Assembly: GCA_029881615.1 (NCBI GenBank)
Contig: JAOUMF010000127.1
Location: 1-6,679 of the forward strand
Length of the DNA stretch: 6,679 bases
From: Alphaproteobacteria bacterium
Lineage (GTDB): Bacteria > Pseudomonadota > Alphaproteobacteria > UBA8366 > JADFVY01
Direction: 5' to 3'
Positions 1 to 6,679 of the stretch are shown in pieces. Positions within the stretch are counted from its first letter, which is position 1. Every line of letters starts with the position of its first letter. The notes beneath the pieces are model-generated. The model was not told the origin of the DNA, made no database searches, and saw nothing but the letters and a program-made list of their open reading frames with translations. Position numbers and translations under genes: made by a program.

Positions 1-549
1 GTTTCGGGCCACGCCGCCTTCGTCGCCGACGTCACCAAGCGTGCGGATTTCCTCAATCTGTTCCTCGCCTTCGGAACCATGCCGGAACAGGATGAGATCG
101 ACGCCGACTTTACCCTGGCCGAACGCGCCATCGCCGTGAACTATACCGGTGCGCTCTCGGTGCTGCACCGTCTGGCCCCGTATATCGAGGAACAGGGCGA
201 CGGCCATGTGGTGGTACTCAGTTCAGTCGCCGGCGATCGTGGGAGGCTGAAGAACTATGTTTACGGTTCGGCCAAGGCCGGCCTGAACACCTACCTGCAG
301 GGCCTGCGCGCGCGCCTGTTCCGCAAGGGCGTCTCGGTCACCACGATCAAGCCCGGCTTCATGGACACCGACATGACCTGGGGCATCGAGGGCATGTTCC
401 TGGTCGCCAGCCCCGACAAGGCCGCCCGCGCCTGCCTGAAGGCCGCGAAAAAACGCCGCCACGTGGTCTACGTCCCGTTCTTCTGGTGGGGCATCATGAA
501 CATCATTCGCCACATTCCGGAGTTCATCTTCAAGAAGATGAATATTTAG
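1..549 (+). CDS. SDR-family NAD(P)-dependent oxidoreductase, DprE2-like, 5'-truncated
   Basis: The reading frame is open from base 1 to a TAG stop, giving the last 182 residues; the N-terminal Rossmann glycine motif lies before the window. Visible SDR landmarks, in partial numbering, are Asn47 in NYTGA (the helix-4 Asn region), catalytic Ser75 in LSSVAG, and Tyr88-x3-Lys92 in YGSAK. The 13-residue Ser-to-Tyr spacing is normal, and KPGFMDTDM follows. The SSVAG, then YGSAKAGL pattern resembles DprE2-type reductases, which reduce a polyprenyl-phosphate 2-keto-pentose. The C-terminus is hydrophobic and aromatic (around VPFFWWGIMNII) with a basic end, suggesting membrane association. The fold assignment is firm; the DprE2-like role is only inferred, and any DprE1-like oxidase partner would be outside the window. 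An internal ATG at base 79 is not the true start, because coding sequence with SDR character runs upstream of it. Confidence 0.88.
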   Translation, partial: VSGHAAFVADVTKRADFLNLFLAFGTMPEQDEIDADFTLAERAIAVNYTGALSVLHRLAPYIEEQGDGHVVVLSSVAGDRGRLKNYVYGSAKAGLNTYLQGLRARLFRKGVSVTTIKPGFMDTDMTWGIEGMFLVASPDKAARACLKAAKKRRHVVYVPFFWWGIMNIIRHIPEFIFKKMNI

Positions 550-555
550 ATCGTT

Positions 556-590
556 GGGCGAAGCTGCCGCTGCGGGGGCTTCCCTTTTTC
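556..590 (+). terminator. Probable intrinsic terminator after the SDR gene
   Basis: Seven bases after the SDR stop, GAAGC (560-564) pairs with GCTTC (578-582). Around a bulged C559, GG (557-558) pairs with CC (583-584). A run of five T (585-589) follows directly. The loop is long but can form a small inner CCG/CGG stem. Position and T-run suit a Rho-independent terminator that separates the SDR gene from pepA. The stem is of moderate strength. Confidence 0.55.
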
Positions 591-621
591 GAATCCTTCG
601 CTAGAGTCCCTGTTTAAATAG

Positions 622-637
622 CGGGCCCTTCGGCCCG
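622..637 (+). other. Short perfect hairpin in the pepA upstream region
   Basis: CGGGCC (622-627) and GGCCCG (632-637) form a perfect 6-base stem with a CTTC loop. It lies 26 bases before the pepA start and has no T-run, so it is not a typical terminator. If transcription starts upstream, for example near the AT-rich TTTAAAT at 613-619, the hairpin would sit in the pepA 5' leader. Any function is inference. Confidence 0.35.
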
Positions 638-663
638 ACGCGCGGAACTATCCAGAGGGATCC

Positions 664-2145
664 ATGAAGATTTCATTCGCCGAACCTGTCCTGCCCGCCA
701 AGGGCGCCGTTGTCGTGCTGGTTGAGGAGGGCAAGAAGCTGTCTTCCGCCGCCAAGGAGTTGGACAAGCAGACCAAGGGCGCGGTCACGCGCGCCATCGG
801 GGCCAGCAAGTTCGAGGGAAAGAAAGGGCAGACTCTGGAAATCCTGGCGCCGGCGGGCAGCGACCTCGACCGCATCCTGTTGGCGGGAACCGGCAAGGAA
901 TTTGACGAACTGGAACAGCAGGCGCTGGGCGGGAACCTGGTCGGCAAGCTGTTGAGTTCGGGCTCGACCGAGGTCACGGCGATCGTCGACGCCGGCACGA
1001 AGGACCTGGCGACGGCGGCGGCCAATGTGGCGCTGGGGGCGCGGCTGGCGAGCTACCGCTTCGACAAATACCAGACCAAGCAGAAAGACAACGATAACGG
1101 CAAGCCGACGCTGAAGTCGGTGACGGTCGGGGTTGCCGATTCGGCCGCCGCCAGGAAGACCTATGGCCCGATGGACAAGATCGCCGACGGCGTATTTTTT
1201 ACCCGCGACCTGGTGTCCGAACCCGGTAATGTGATCTATCCCGAAACCCTGGCCGCGCAGTGCAAGGAACTCACCAAGCTGGGCGTCAAGGTGGAGATCC
1301 TGGACGAGAAGGCGATGGCCAAGCTCGGCATGCATGCTCTGCTGGGTGTGGGGCAGGGGTCGGAACGCGAGTCCCGCACCGTTGTGATGAGCTGGGATGG
1401 CGGTGCGAAGTCGGATCAGCCGGTGGCCTTCGTTGGCAAGGGCGTGACGTTCGATTCCGGCGGCATCTCGCTGAAACCCGGGCCCGGCATGGAAGAAATG
1501 AAATGGGACATGGGCGGTTCCGGTACCGTCATCGGCCTGATGAAGGCGCTGGCCGGCCGCAAGGCGAAGGTCAATGTCGTGGGGCTTGTCGGGTTGGTGG
1601 AAAACATGCCCGATGGCAAGGCCCAGCGCCCCGGCGATATCGTGACATCGATGTCCGGCCAGACCATTGAAATCCATAACACCGATGCCGAGGGCCGGCT
1701 CGTGCTGGCCGATGTGCTGTGGTATTGCCAGGACCGGTTCAAGCCGCAATTCATGGTCGATCTGGCGACCCTGACCGGCGCCATCATCATCGGTCTGGGC
1801 CATGAATATGCCGGAATGTTCGCCAATGACGACAAGCTTTCCGATCAGCTTTTCGCCGCGGGAACGGCGACCGGCGAGAAAGTCTGGCGCATGCCGCTGC
1901 ATGACAATTACGACAAGAAAATCAAGTCGGACGCCGCCGACATGAAGAATATCGGCGGCCGCGACGCTGGCTCGATCACCGCCGCCCAGTTCTTGCAGCG
2001 TTTCGTCAACAAGACGCCCTGGGTGCATCTCGATATTGCCGGCATGGCCTGGTCGAAAGAGGCCAAGCCGACCGTCCCGAAGGGCGCCACCGGCTTCGGC
2101 GTGCGCCTGCTGGACCGCTTCGTCGCCGATAATTACGAGAAATAG
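664..2145 (+). CDS. pepA: Leucyl aminopeptidase, M17 family (cytosol aminopeptidase)
   Basis: A 493-residue protein of normal M17 length. It is a two-metal cytosolic exopeptidase that removes N-terminal residues, leucine preferentially, from peptides; family members are usually hexamers. Residues 1 to about 165 form the variable N-terminal domain and the rest the catalytic domain. The active site is complete by comparison with E. coli PepA: Lys259 and Asp264 in GKGVTFDSGG, catalytic Lys271, Asp282, then Asp341, Glu343 and catalytic Arg345 in the M17 signature NTDAEGR. All seven are shifted by 11 relative to E. coli numbering, so spacing is conserved. The ATG start has a ribosome binding site, AGAGGGA, at 654-660. 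It is followed 17 bases later by holC, a frequent proteobacterial pairing. E. coli PepA also acts as a DNA-binding protein; nothing here tests that. Confidence 0.97.
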   Translation: MKISFAEPVLPAKGAVVVLVEEGKKLSSAAKELDKQTKGAVTRAIGASKFEGKKGQTLEILAPAGSDLDRILLAGTGKEFDELEQQALGGNLVGKLLSSGSTEVTAIVDAGTKDLATAAANVALGARLASYRFDKYQTKQKDNDNGKPTLKSVTVGVADSAAARKTYGPMDKIADGVFFTRDLVSEPGNVIYPETLAAQCKELTKLGVKVEILDEKAMAKLGMHALLGVGQGSERESRTVVMSWDGGAKSDQPVAFVGKGVTFDSGGISLKPGPGMEEMKWDMGGSGTVIGLMKALAGRKAKVNVVGLVGLVENMPDGKAQRPGDIVTSMSGQTIEIHNTDAEGRLVLADVLWYCQDRFKPQFMVDLATLTGAIIIGLGHEYAGMFANDDKLSDQLFAAGTATGEKVWRMPLHDNYDKKIKSDAADMKNIGGRDAGSITAAQFLQRFVNKTPWVHLDIAGMAWSKEAKPTVPKGATGFGVRLLDRFVADNYEK

Positions 2146-2162
2146 GCGGCTGGGCGGAATCC

Positions 2163-2609
2163 GTGGCCGAAATCCGCTTCTACCATCTCGAACGCAGCTC
2201 GCTGGAACAGGTGCTGCCGAAAATGCTGTTGATGTCCCTGCAGCGCGATTGGCGGGCGGTGGTGATTGCGCCTTCGGACGGGAAGGTGGAGGCGCTCAAT
2301 ACACTGCTCTGGGTTTATGACAAGGAAGGTTTCCTGCCGCACGGCACCAAGAAGGAAGGCCGCGCCGATCAACAGCTGGTCTGGCTGACCACCGACGAGG
2401 AAAACCCCAACGGCGCCCATGTCGCCTTTCTGGTGGACGGGGCGGAACTCGCCGATCCGGGGAAATTCGAACTCTGCTGTGAGATGTTCGACGGCGGCAA
2501 TGACGAAGCCGTCCAGCGCGCCCGCGCCCATTGGAAAACTTGGAAAGCCGCCGGCCACGAGGTCACCTACTGGCAACAGACCGACAAGGGCTGGGAAAAG
2601 AAGGCTTAG
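2163..2609 (+). CDS. holC: DNA polymerase III chi subunit
   Basis: A 148-residue protein, close to the 147 of E. coli HolC. It begins with the typical AEIRFYHLERSSLEQVLPKML and contains LLWVYDKEGFLPHG and DQQLVWLTTDEENPNGAHV, the conserved chi core, ending near the C-terminus with ARAHWKTWKAAGHEVTYWQQ. Chi joins the clamp-loader complex to single-strand-binding protein through the SSB tail; in E. coli it also binds psi (HolD). The start is GTG, chosen because the family match begins immediately after it and no better upstream codon is apparent. The ribosome binding site is poor (GGCGG-like, 2154-2158), consistent with translation linked to pepA just upstream. The gene converges on the lipoprotein gene six bases after its stop. 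Confidence 0.93.
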   Translation: MAEIRFYHLERSSLEQVLPKMLLMSLQRDWRAVVIAPSDGKVEALNTLLWVYDKEGFLPHGTKKEGRADQQLVWLTTDEENPNGAHVAFLVDGAELADPGKFELCCEMFDGGNDEAVQRARAHWKTWKAAGHEVTYWQQTDKGWEKKA

Positions 2610-2615
2610 GGTCGG

Positions 2616-2972
2616 TTATCCGCCCGGGACATCGTGCGGTTCCGGTCCGGAGCCCTGGACGGTGGAGACCGTCAGGGGGGCGTCTTTGGCGCTGGCCAGA
2701 CCCTTCCAGTCCTTTCTTGCCGCTGGTGAGCCATTGCGTTCGCAAAGCTTCCGGTCGTTACGGACCATCGATTCTATTATGCGGCAATCTCGCCCGGTCG
2801 CGGCATCCATGGCGTGTTCGCCAAGGCCCTTGCCGGTCGCGGCCGTGGAAATAAGAGAGCCGGCGGTGCTCAATTCGGCAAATGTCAGTCCGGCGAAAAT
2901 TGGTGCACCGCAACCCGATAGGGCAAGGGCGCAAAACAAAGACACGGCGACGATGGCGGCACGGCGATGCAT
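2616..2972 (-). CDS. Small predicted lipoprotein of unknown function
   Basis: A 118-residue protein with a lipoprotein signal peptide: basic MHRR, a hydrophobic core, and lipobox Leu18-Ser-Gly-Cys21, so Cys21 would be the lipidated N-terminus. The mature part has a TGKGLGEHAMDAATGRDC stretch (residues 46-63) and Cys63 and Cys77, which could form a disulfide in the periplasm. I recall similar TGK...DH...TG.DC small lipoproteins in other alphaproteobacteria but can name no function. The tail after about residue 85 is low in hydrophobic residues and probably disordered. The ATG start is supported by a very strong ribosome binding site, AGGAGGAG on the minus strand (2981-2988), eight bases away. 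It has its own candidate promoter and is not tightly coupled to the transporter operon 167 bases upstream. A long plus-strand frame over this region is an antisense shadow. Confidence 0.75.
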   Translation of the reverse strand: MHRRAAIVAVSLFCALALSGCGAPIFAGLTFAELSTAGSLISTAATGKGLGEHAMDAATGRDCRIIESMVRNDRKLCERNGSPAARKDWKGLASAKDAPLTVSTVQGSGPEPHDVPGG

Positions 2973-3001
2973 GGGCGAGTCTCCTCCTGCACCTCCATAT
3001 A

Positions 3002-3030
3002 GTTATCAAATGATTACTTGTCCATTTGAA
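3002..3030 (-). promoter_or_regulatory. Candidate promoter with overlapping inverted repeat upstream of the lipoprotein gene
   Basis: Read on the minus strand, TTCAAA (plus coordinates 3025-3030) and GATAAC (3002-3007) match the sigma70 -35 and -10 boxes at 4 of 6 positions each, with an ideal 17-base spacer. A perfect inverted repeat, TCAAATG (3006-3012) and CATTTGA (3023-3029) with a 10-base gap, has one arm over each box, as an operator would. The stretch is AT-rich against a GC-rich background. This is sequence-pattern evidence only. Confidence 0.4.
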
Positions 3031-3139
3031 GACCTATGACTGGCGACGATATCGGGATTGTTGTGTGGCCGAAAACGCGAAAGCCGTATGATTAACAACG
3101 AGTATTTGCATTGGGCGGATTTGTGGGATCAGTCAATGT

Positions 3140-3421
3140 TCAGACCCAGCGGAAAACCGAGACCCCGTAAATAATCGATATGATCAGCGCGCCCCAAAGC
3201 GGGGTGCCCATGACGCCCAGCCAACCCAGAAAAATGAAGGCGCTGCCCAGAAGGGTAATAAACAGCCGGTCGCCACGCGTGGTATCCAGCCCCAGGACAC
3301 CACGGCGCGGATTGCCGCCGGGGCTGCGCCATTCCCACACGCCCATGGTGACAAGCGCCAGTAATATGAAAGTGAAGAAGGCCGCGGTGGGCCAGGTCCA
3401 GGCCATCCAGGATAAACCCAT
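3140..3421 (-). CDS. DUF2160 small membrane protein of the glycerol ABC transporter operon
   Basis: A 93-residue, very hydrophobic protein with three likely membrane segments at about residues 10-29, 52-70 and 74-90. Between the first two lies a basic loop, WEWRSPGGNPRRGVLGLDTTRGDRLF in position 29-54, with the TTRGDR motif I associate with DUF2160. In Rhizobium-type glycerol transporter operons a protein of this kind is encoded beside the permeases; its role is not established, and it may stabilise the permease complex or help in substrate handling. The start ATG has a strong GGAGGAGAA ribosome binding site and lies 16 bases after the GlpQ-like gene's stop. It is the last gene of the operon in this window. 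The rhizobial literature may call this position glpU, but I am not sure enough of the symbol to assign it. Confidence 0.85.
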   Translation of the reverse strand: MGLSWMAWTWPTAAFFTFILLALVTMGVWEWRSPGGNPRRGVLGLDTTRGDRLFITLLGSAFIFLGWLGVMGTPLWGALIISIIYGVSVFRWV

Positions 3422-3437
3422 TTTGGTTCTCCTCCCT

Positions 3438-4237
3438 CTATACGCGGCCGAGGGCGAAGCCCTTGGCGATGTAGTTACGCACGAAATAGATCACAAAGGC
3501 GCCGGGCACGATGGTCAACGTCCCCGCCGCCGCCAGCAATCCCAGCTCGTAGCCGGACGTGCTGGCCGTCCTGGTCATGGTGGCGGCGATCGGCTTGGCC
3601 ACCACGGCGGTCAGGGTCTTGGCCAATAGCAGTTCGACCCAAGAGAACATGAAACAGAAGAAGGCCGCCACGCCGATGCCCGCCGCGATGGTGGGCATGA
3701 ATATCCGCAGGAAGAATCGCCAGAATGGATAGCCGTCGACATAGGCGGTCTCGTCCAGTTCCTTCGGTACGCCGGACATGAAACCCTCCAAAATCCAGAC
3801 CGCCAGCGGAATGTTGAACAGCGTATGGGCCAGCGCCACGGCGATATGTGTATCGAACAGATTGACGGCCGAATATAGCTGGAAGAAGGGAAGCGCGAAT
3901 ACCGCCGGCGGCGCCATGCGATTGGTCAGCAGCCAGAAGAACAGATGCTTGTCGCCGAGGAAACGGTAGCGCGAGAAGGCGTAGGCCGCCGGCAGCGCGG
4001 CCGTAACCGATATCGCCGTATTCAGTAGCACATAGGCCAGCGAGTTGAAGTAGCCATTATACCAGGTGGAATCGGTGAATATCTTCTCATAGTTTTCGAG
4101 CGTGAAATTTTGCGGCCACAGGGTAAAGACGTTGAGAATCTCGTTCGTCGTTTTGAACGACATATTCACCAGCCAATAGATCGGCAGCATCAGGAACAGG
4201 ATATACAGGGTCGGCGCCAGCCAGGTTGCTTTTCTCA

Positions 4238-4238
<1 letters not shown>
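3438..4238 (-). CDS. glpQ: Glycerol ABC transporter permease, GlpQ-like (MalG-type)
   Basis: A 266-residue inner-membrane permease of the binding-protein-dependent type. It starts MRKATWLAPTLYILFLMLPIYWLVNMSFKT, as MalG/UgpE-class permeases do, and has about six membrane segments. The cytoplasmic EAA loop that docks on the ATPase is at about residues 163-182 (Glu163-Thr-Ala, Asp168-Gly169, Pro182). I chose the ATG at 4238 rather than a longer upstream frame because it overlaps the GlpP-like stop codon by one base (TGATG), has a GAGGA ribosome binding site, and leaves no unexplained N-terminal extension. Its partner permease is the gene just before it. The glycerol assignment rests on the whole operon, mainly the DUF2160 neighbour and the unusual ATPase; a related polyol is possible. 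It is unrelated to E. coli GlpQ, a phosphodiesterase. Confidence 0.85.
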
Positions 4239-5104
<866 letters not shown>

Positions 5105-5117
5105 GATGCTTTCCCCC

Positions 5118-6185
5118 TCAACCGACCATCCAGCCATCCGCATAAACCTGCGTATGGCCGGGGTCGAAACGAATATGGGCGCCCTCGGAAGGCAGTTCCT
5201 GGCCTTCGGGCGCCAGCAGCTTGATCGAATGGTCGCCATGGCGGGTATCGACGATGCTGAAGCGCCCGGCGTCGCTGACCCGGACGATTTCAACGGGGAT
5301 GCCTTCCGGTGCGAAAGTCACGAATTCCGGCCGGACGCCGATCTCCAGCCTTTCGCCGCCGGGCCGATGGGCGATCGGCTGGGATGTCGGTACCGTTATG
5401 CCGCCGAAAAGGGGCGAGCCGCCTTCCAGTTCGCAGGGCAAGACATTCATCCCCGGCGAGCCGATGAAATGGCCGACAAAGGTATGGCGCGGGCGTTCGA
5501 ACAGTTCGACCGGGGTGCCGATCTGCACCACGGTTCCCTCATGCATTACGACTACCTGGTCGGCGAAGGTCAGCGCTTCTGTCTGGTCATGGGTGACGTA
5601 AATCATGGTCGTGCCGACGCGCTGATGCAGTTCCTTCAGTTTCGACCGCAGCACCCATTTCAGATGCGGGTCGATCACCGTCAGCGGTTCATCGAACAGG
5701 ATTGCGCTGACGTCGTCGCGCACCAGTCCACGGCCCAGCGAAATCTTCTGCTTGCCGTCCGCCGTCAGGCCCGAAGCCCGGTTGGTGAGCATGCCGTCCA
5801 GCTCCAGCATCGTGGCGATTTCGCGTACACGCCGATCCACATCGTCTTCGGAAACGCCCCTGTTACGCAGGGGGAAGGCCAGATTGTCGTAAACGCTCAT
5901 GGTGTCGTAGACGACCGGGAACTGAAACACCTGTGCGATATTGCGCCGGTCGGGCGGCACATTCGTGACGTCTTTGTCGCCGAACCATACCGTGCCCTCG
6001 GTCGGTGCCAGCAGGCCGGAAATGATATTCAACAGGGTTGTCTTGCCACAGCCCGACGGGCCCAGCAGCGCATAGGCGCCGCCGTCCGACCAATCGACGC
6101 TCATGGTTTTGAGTGCCCAGTCGGCATCTGCCGCCGGGTTGGCGAGGTAGCTATGACGCATGTTTTTCAGGCTTATTTTTGACAT
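5118..6185 (-). CDS. glpT: Glycerol ABC transporter ATPase, GlpT-like, with altered signature motif
   Basis: A 355-residue ATPase of the MalK/UgpC class. The nucleotide-binding domain is at about residues 1-235: Walker A GPSGCGKTT at 42-50, Q-loop Gln88, Walker B ILFDE at 162-166 with catalytic Glu166, and H-loop His199 in VTHD. The ABC signature, normally LSGGQ, is replaced by LTADGKQKISLGR (140-152), and the D-loop region reads TVIDP rather than SNLDA. Residues from about 240 form a C-terminal OB/TOBE-like regulatory domain. The start overlaps the upstream ATPase stop by one base (TGATG), which fixes it and suggests coupled translation. The altered signature is, as I recall, shared by GlpT-type ATPases, so this is probably functional and not decay. 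It is not related to the E. coli glycerol-3-phosphate permease GlpT. Confidence 0.87.
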   Translation of the reverse strand: MSKISLKNMRHSYLANPAADADWALKTMSVDWSDGGAYALLGPSGCGKTTLLNIISGLLAPTEGTVWFGDKDVTNVPPDRRNIAQVFQFPVVYDTMSVYDNLAFPLRNRGVSEDDVDRRVREIATMLELDGMLTNRASGLTADGKQKISLGRGLVRDDVSAILFDEPLTVIDPHLKWVLRSKLKELHQRVGTTMIYVTHDQTEALTFADQVVVMHEGTVVQIGTPVELFERPRHTFVGHFIGSPGMNVLPCELEGGSPLFGGITVPTSQPIAHRPGGERLEIGVRPEFVTFAPEGIPVEIVRVSDAGRFSIVDTRHGDHSIKLLAPEGQELPSEGAHIRFDPGHTQVYADGWMVG

Positions 6186-6679
6186 CAGGCAGCCAACCTC
6201 TTGTTATCGTGGCCGAAATACATGCATTTTTCCGTATCGACATAGAAGGTCGCGCGGTCGCCGACTTTGAACGGATGGATTCCGTGCGATTGCGATATCC
6301 AGGTGCCGCCGCCAAGTTCAAAATGCACGACGCTTTCCGATCCGCTCAATTCAGTCACCAGAACCTTGCCTTCGACCCGCACCAGATCTTCGCCGTGTTC
6401 GACCGGGCTTATATGATGCGGGCGAATGGCCACGATATAGGGCCCGTCGCTTAGGCCCTGCTGGCTTTCGTCGACTTGCCAGCTTATCTGGTCATCCAAT
6501 ATGAACCGGTCGCCCTGTTTCGTGACGGCCGCGCTATTGATCGGCGGGTCGGAAAACACCATCGCGGACACCAGATCCCGCGGTTCGCGATAGACCATCG
6601 GGGTCTCACCGAATTGGGTGATGCGGCCTTCATGCAGGGTTGCCGTATGGCCGCCCAGCAATAGCGACTCCGTTCGCTC
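6185..6679 (-). CDS. glpS: Glycerol ABC transporter ATPase, GlpS-like, N-terminus outside window
   Basis: The minus-strand frame is open to the window edge, giving the last 164 residues. The visible part starts just after the H-loop position with ERTESLLLGGHTATLHEG, followed by RITQFG and VYREPRDLVSAMVFSDPPIN, the end of an ABC ATPase domain of the MalK class. The rest (from about residue 60) is an OB/TOBE-like domain containing VAIRPHHI and a C-terminal beta region. The LLLGGHTATLHEGR stretch is characteristic of GlpS-type subunits. Walker A, Walker B and the signature lie beyond base 6679, so their state is unknown. An apparent TTG start at 6661 is not real, because coding sequence continues upstream in frame. 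It would pair with the GlpT-like ATPase. Confidence 0.82.
   Translation of the reverse strand, partial: ERTESLLLGGHTATLHEGRITQFGETPMVYREPRDLVSAMVFSDPPINSAAVTKQGDRFILDDQISWQVDESQQGLSDGPYIVAIRPHHISPVEHGEDLVRVEGKVLVTELSGSESVVHFELGGGTWISQSHGIHPFKVGDRATFYVDTEKCMYFGHDNKRLAA

Noticed and set aside
673..2028. A 451-codon open frame antisense to pepA
   Set aside because: pepA in the opposite strand has a full M17 active site. The antisense protein is rich in His, Arg, Gly and Gln with no recognisable motif, as expected from reading GC-rich codons backwards.
2419..3039. A 206-codon plus-strand open frame spanning the end of holC and the lipoprotein gene
   Set aside because: It overlaps holC in another frame and lies antisense to a gene with a lipobox and strong ribosome binding site; its product is Pro/Arg/Ser-rich without motifs.
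3031..3139. Intrinsic terminator for the transporter operon
   Set aside because: On the minus strand after the DUF2160 stop I see only 3-base stems and no stem followed by a T-run, so no terminator is called.

Overview
The window is GC-rich, compactly coded bacterial DNA. It probably comes from an alphaproteobacterium, perhaps of the Rhodospirillales. The evidence is a pepA-holC pair, a Rhizobium-type glycerol ABC transporter operon with a DUF2160 subunit, and high G/C at third codon positions. The genus cannot be read from the sequence.

Left part, plus strand (1-2609). The window opens inside a short-chain dehydrogenase/reductase resembling the DprE2 type. A probable intrinsic terminator follows at 556-590. 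Next come a complete M17 leucyl aminopeptidase (pepA) and, 17 bases later, the DNA polymerase III chi subunit (holC, GTG start). These two look like one transcription unit.

Middle (2610-3139). A small predicted lipoprotein gene on the minus strand converges on holC, with six bases between the stop codons. Upstream of it is an AT-rich stretch with a plausible promoter. A perfect 7-base inverted repeat there has arms overlapping the -35 and -10 boxes.

Right part, minus strand (3140-6679). Five tightly packed genes read right to left: the C-terminal part of a GlpS-like ATPase (start outside the window), a GlpT-like ATPase, a GlpP-like permease, a GlpQ-like permease and a DUF2160 small membrane protein. 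Two junctions overlap by one base (TGATG) and the other two gaps are 13 and 16 bases, so this is one operon. Together the products would form an inner-membrane ABC importer, most likely for glycerol, with two different permeases, two different ATPases and a small accessory membrane subunit. Note that glpT and glpQ here are the rhizobial ABC names, not the E. coli glycerol-3-phosphate permease and phosphodiesterase.

Two points stand out. The GlpT-like ATPase has a strongly altered ABC signature while its other nucleotide-binding motifs are intact, which suggests one degenerate ATP site in a GlpS/GlpT heterodimer. The substrate-binding protein gene that I expect next to the DUF2160 gene is not there. 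I see no CRISPR array, rRNA, tRNA or insertion sequence. I found no clearly new system; most of the window is recognisable core and transport genes.
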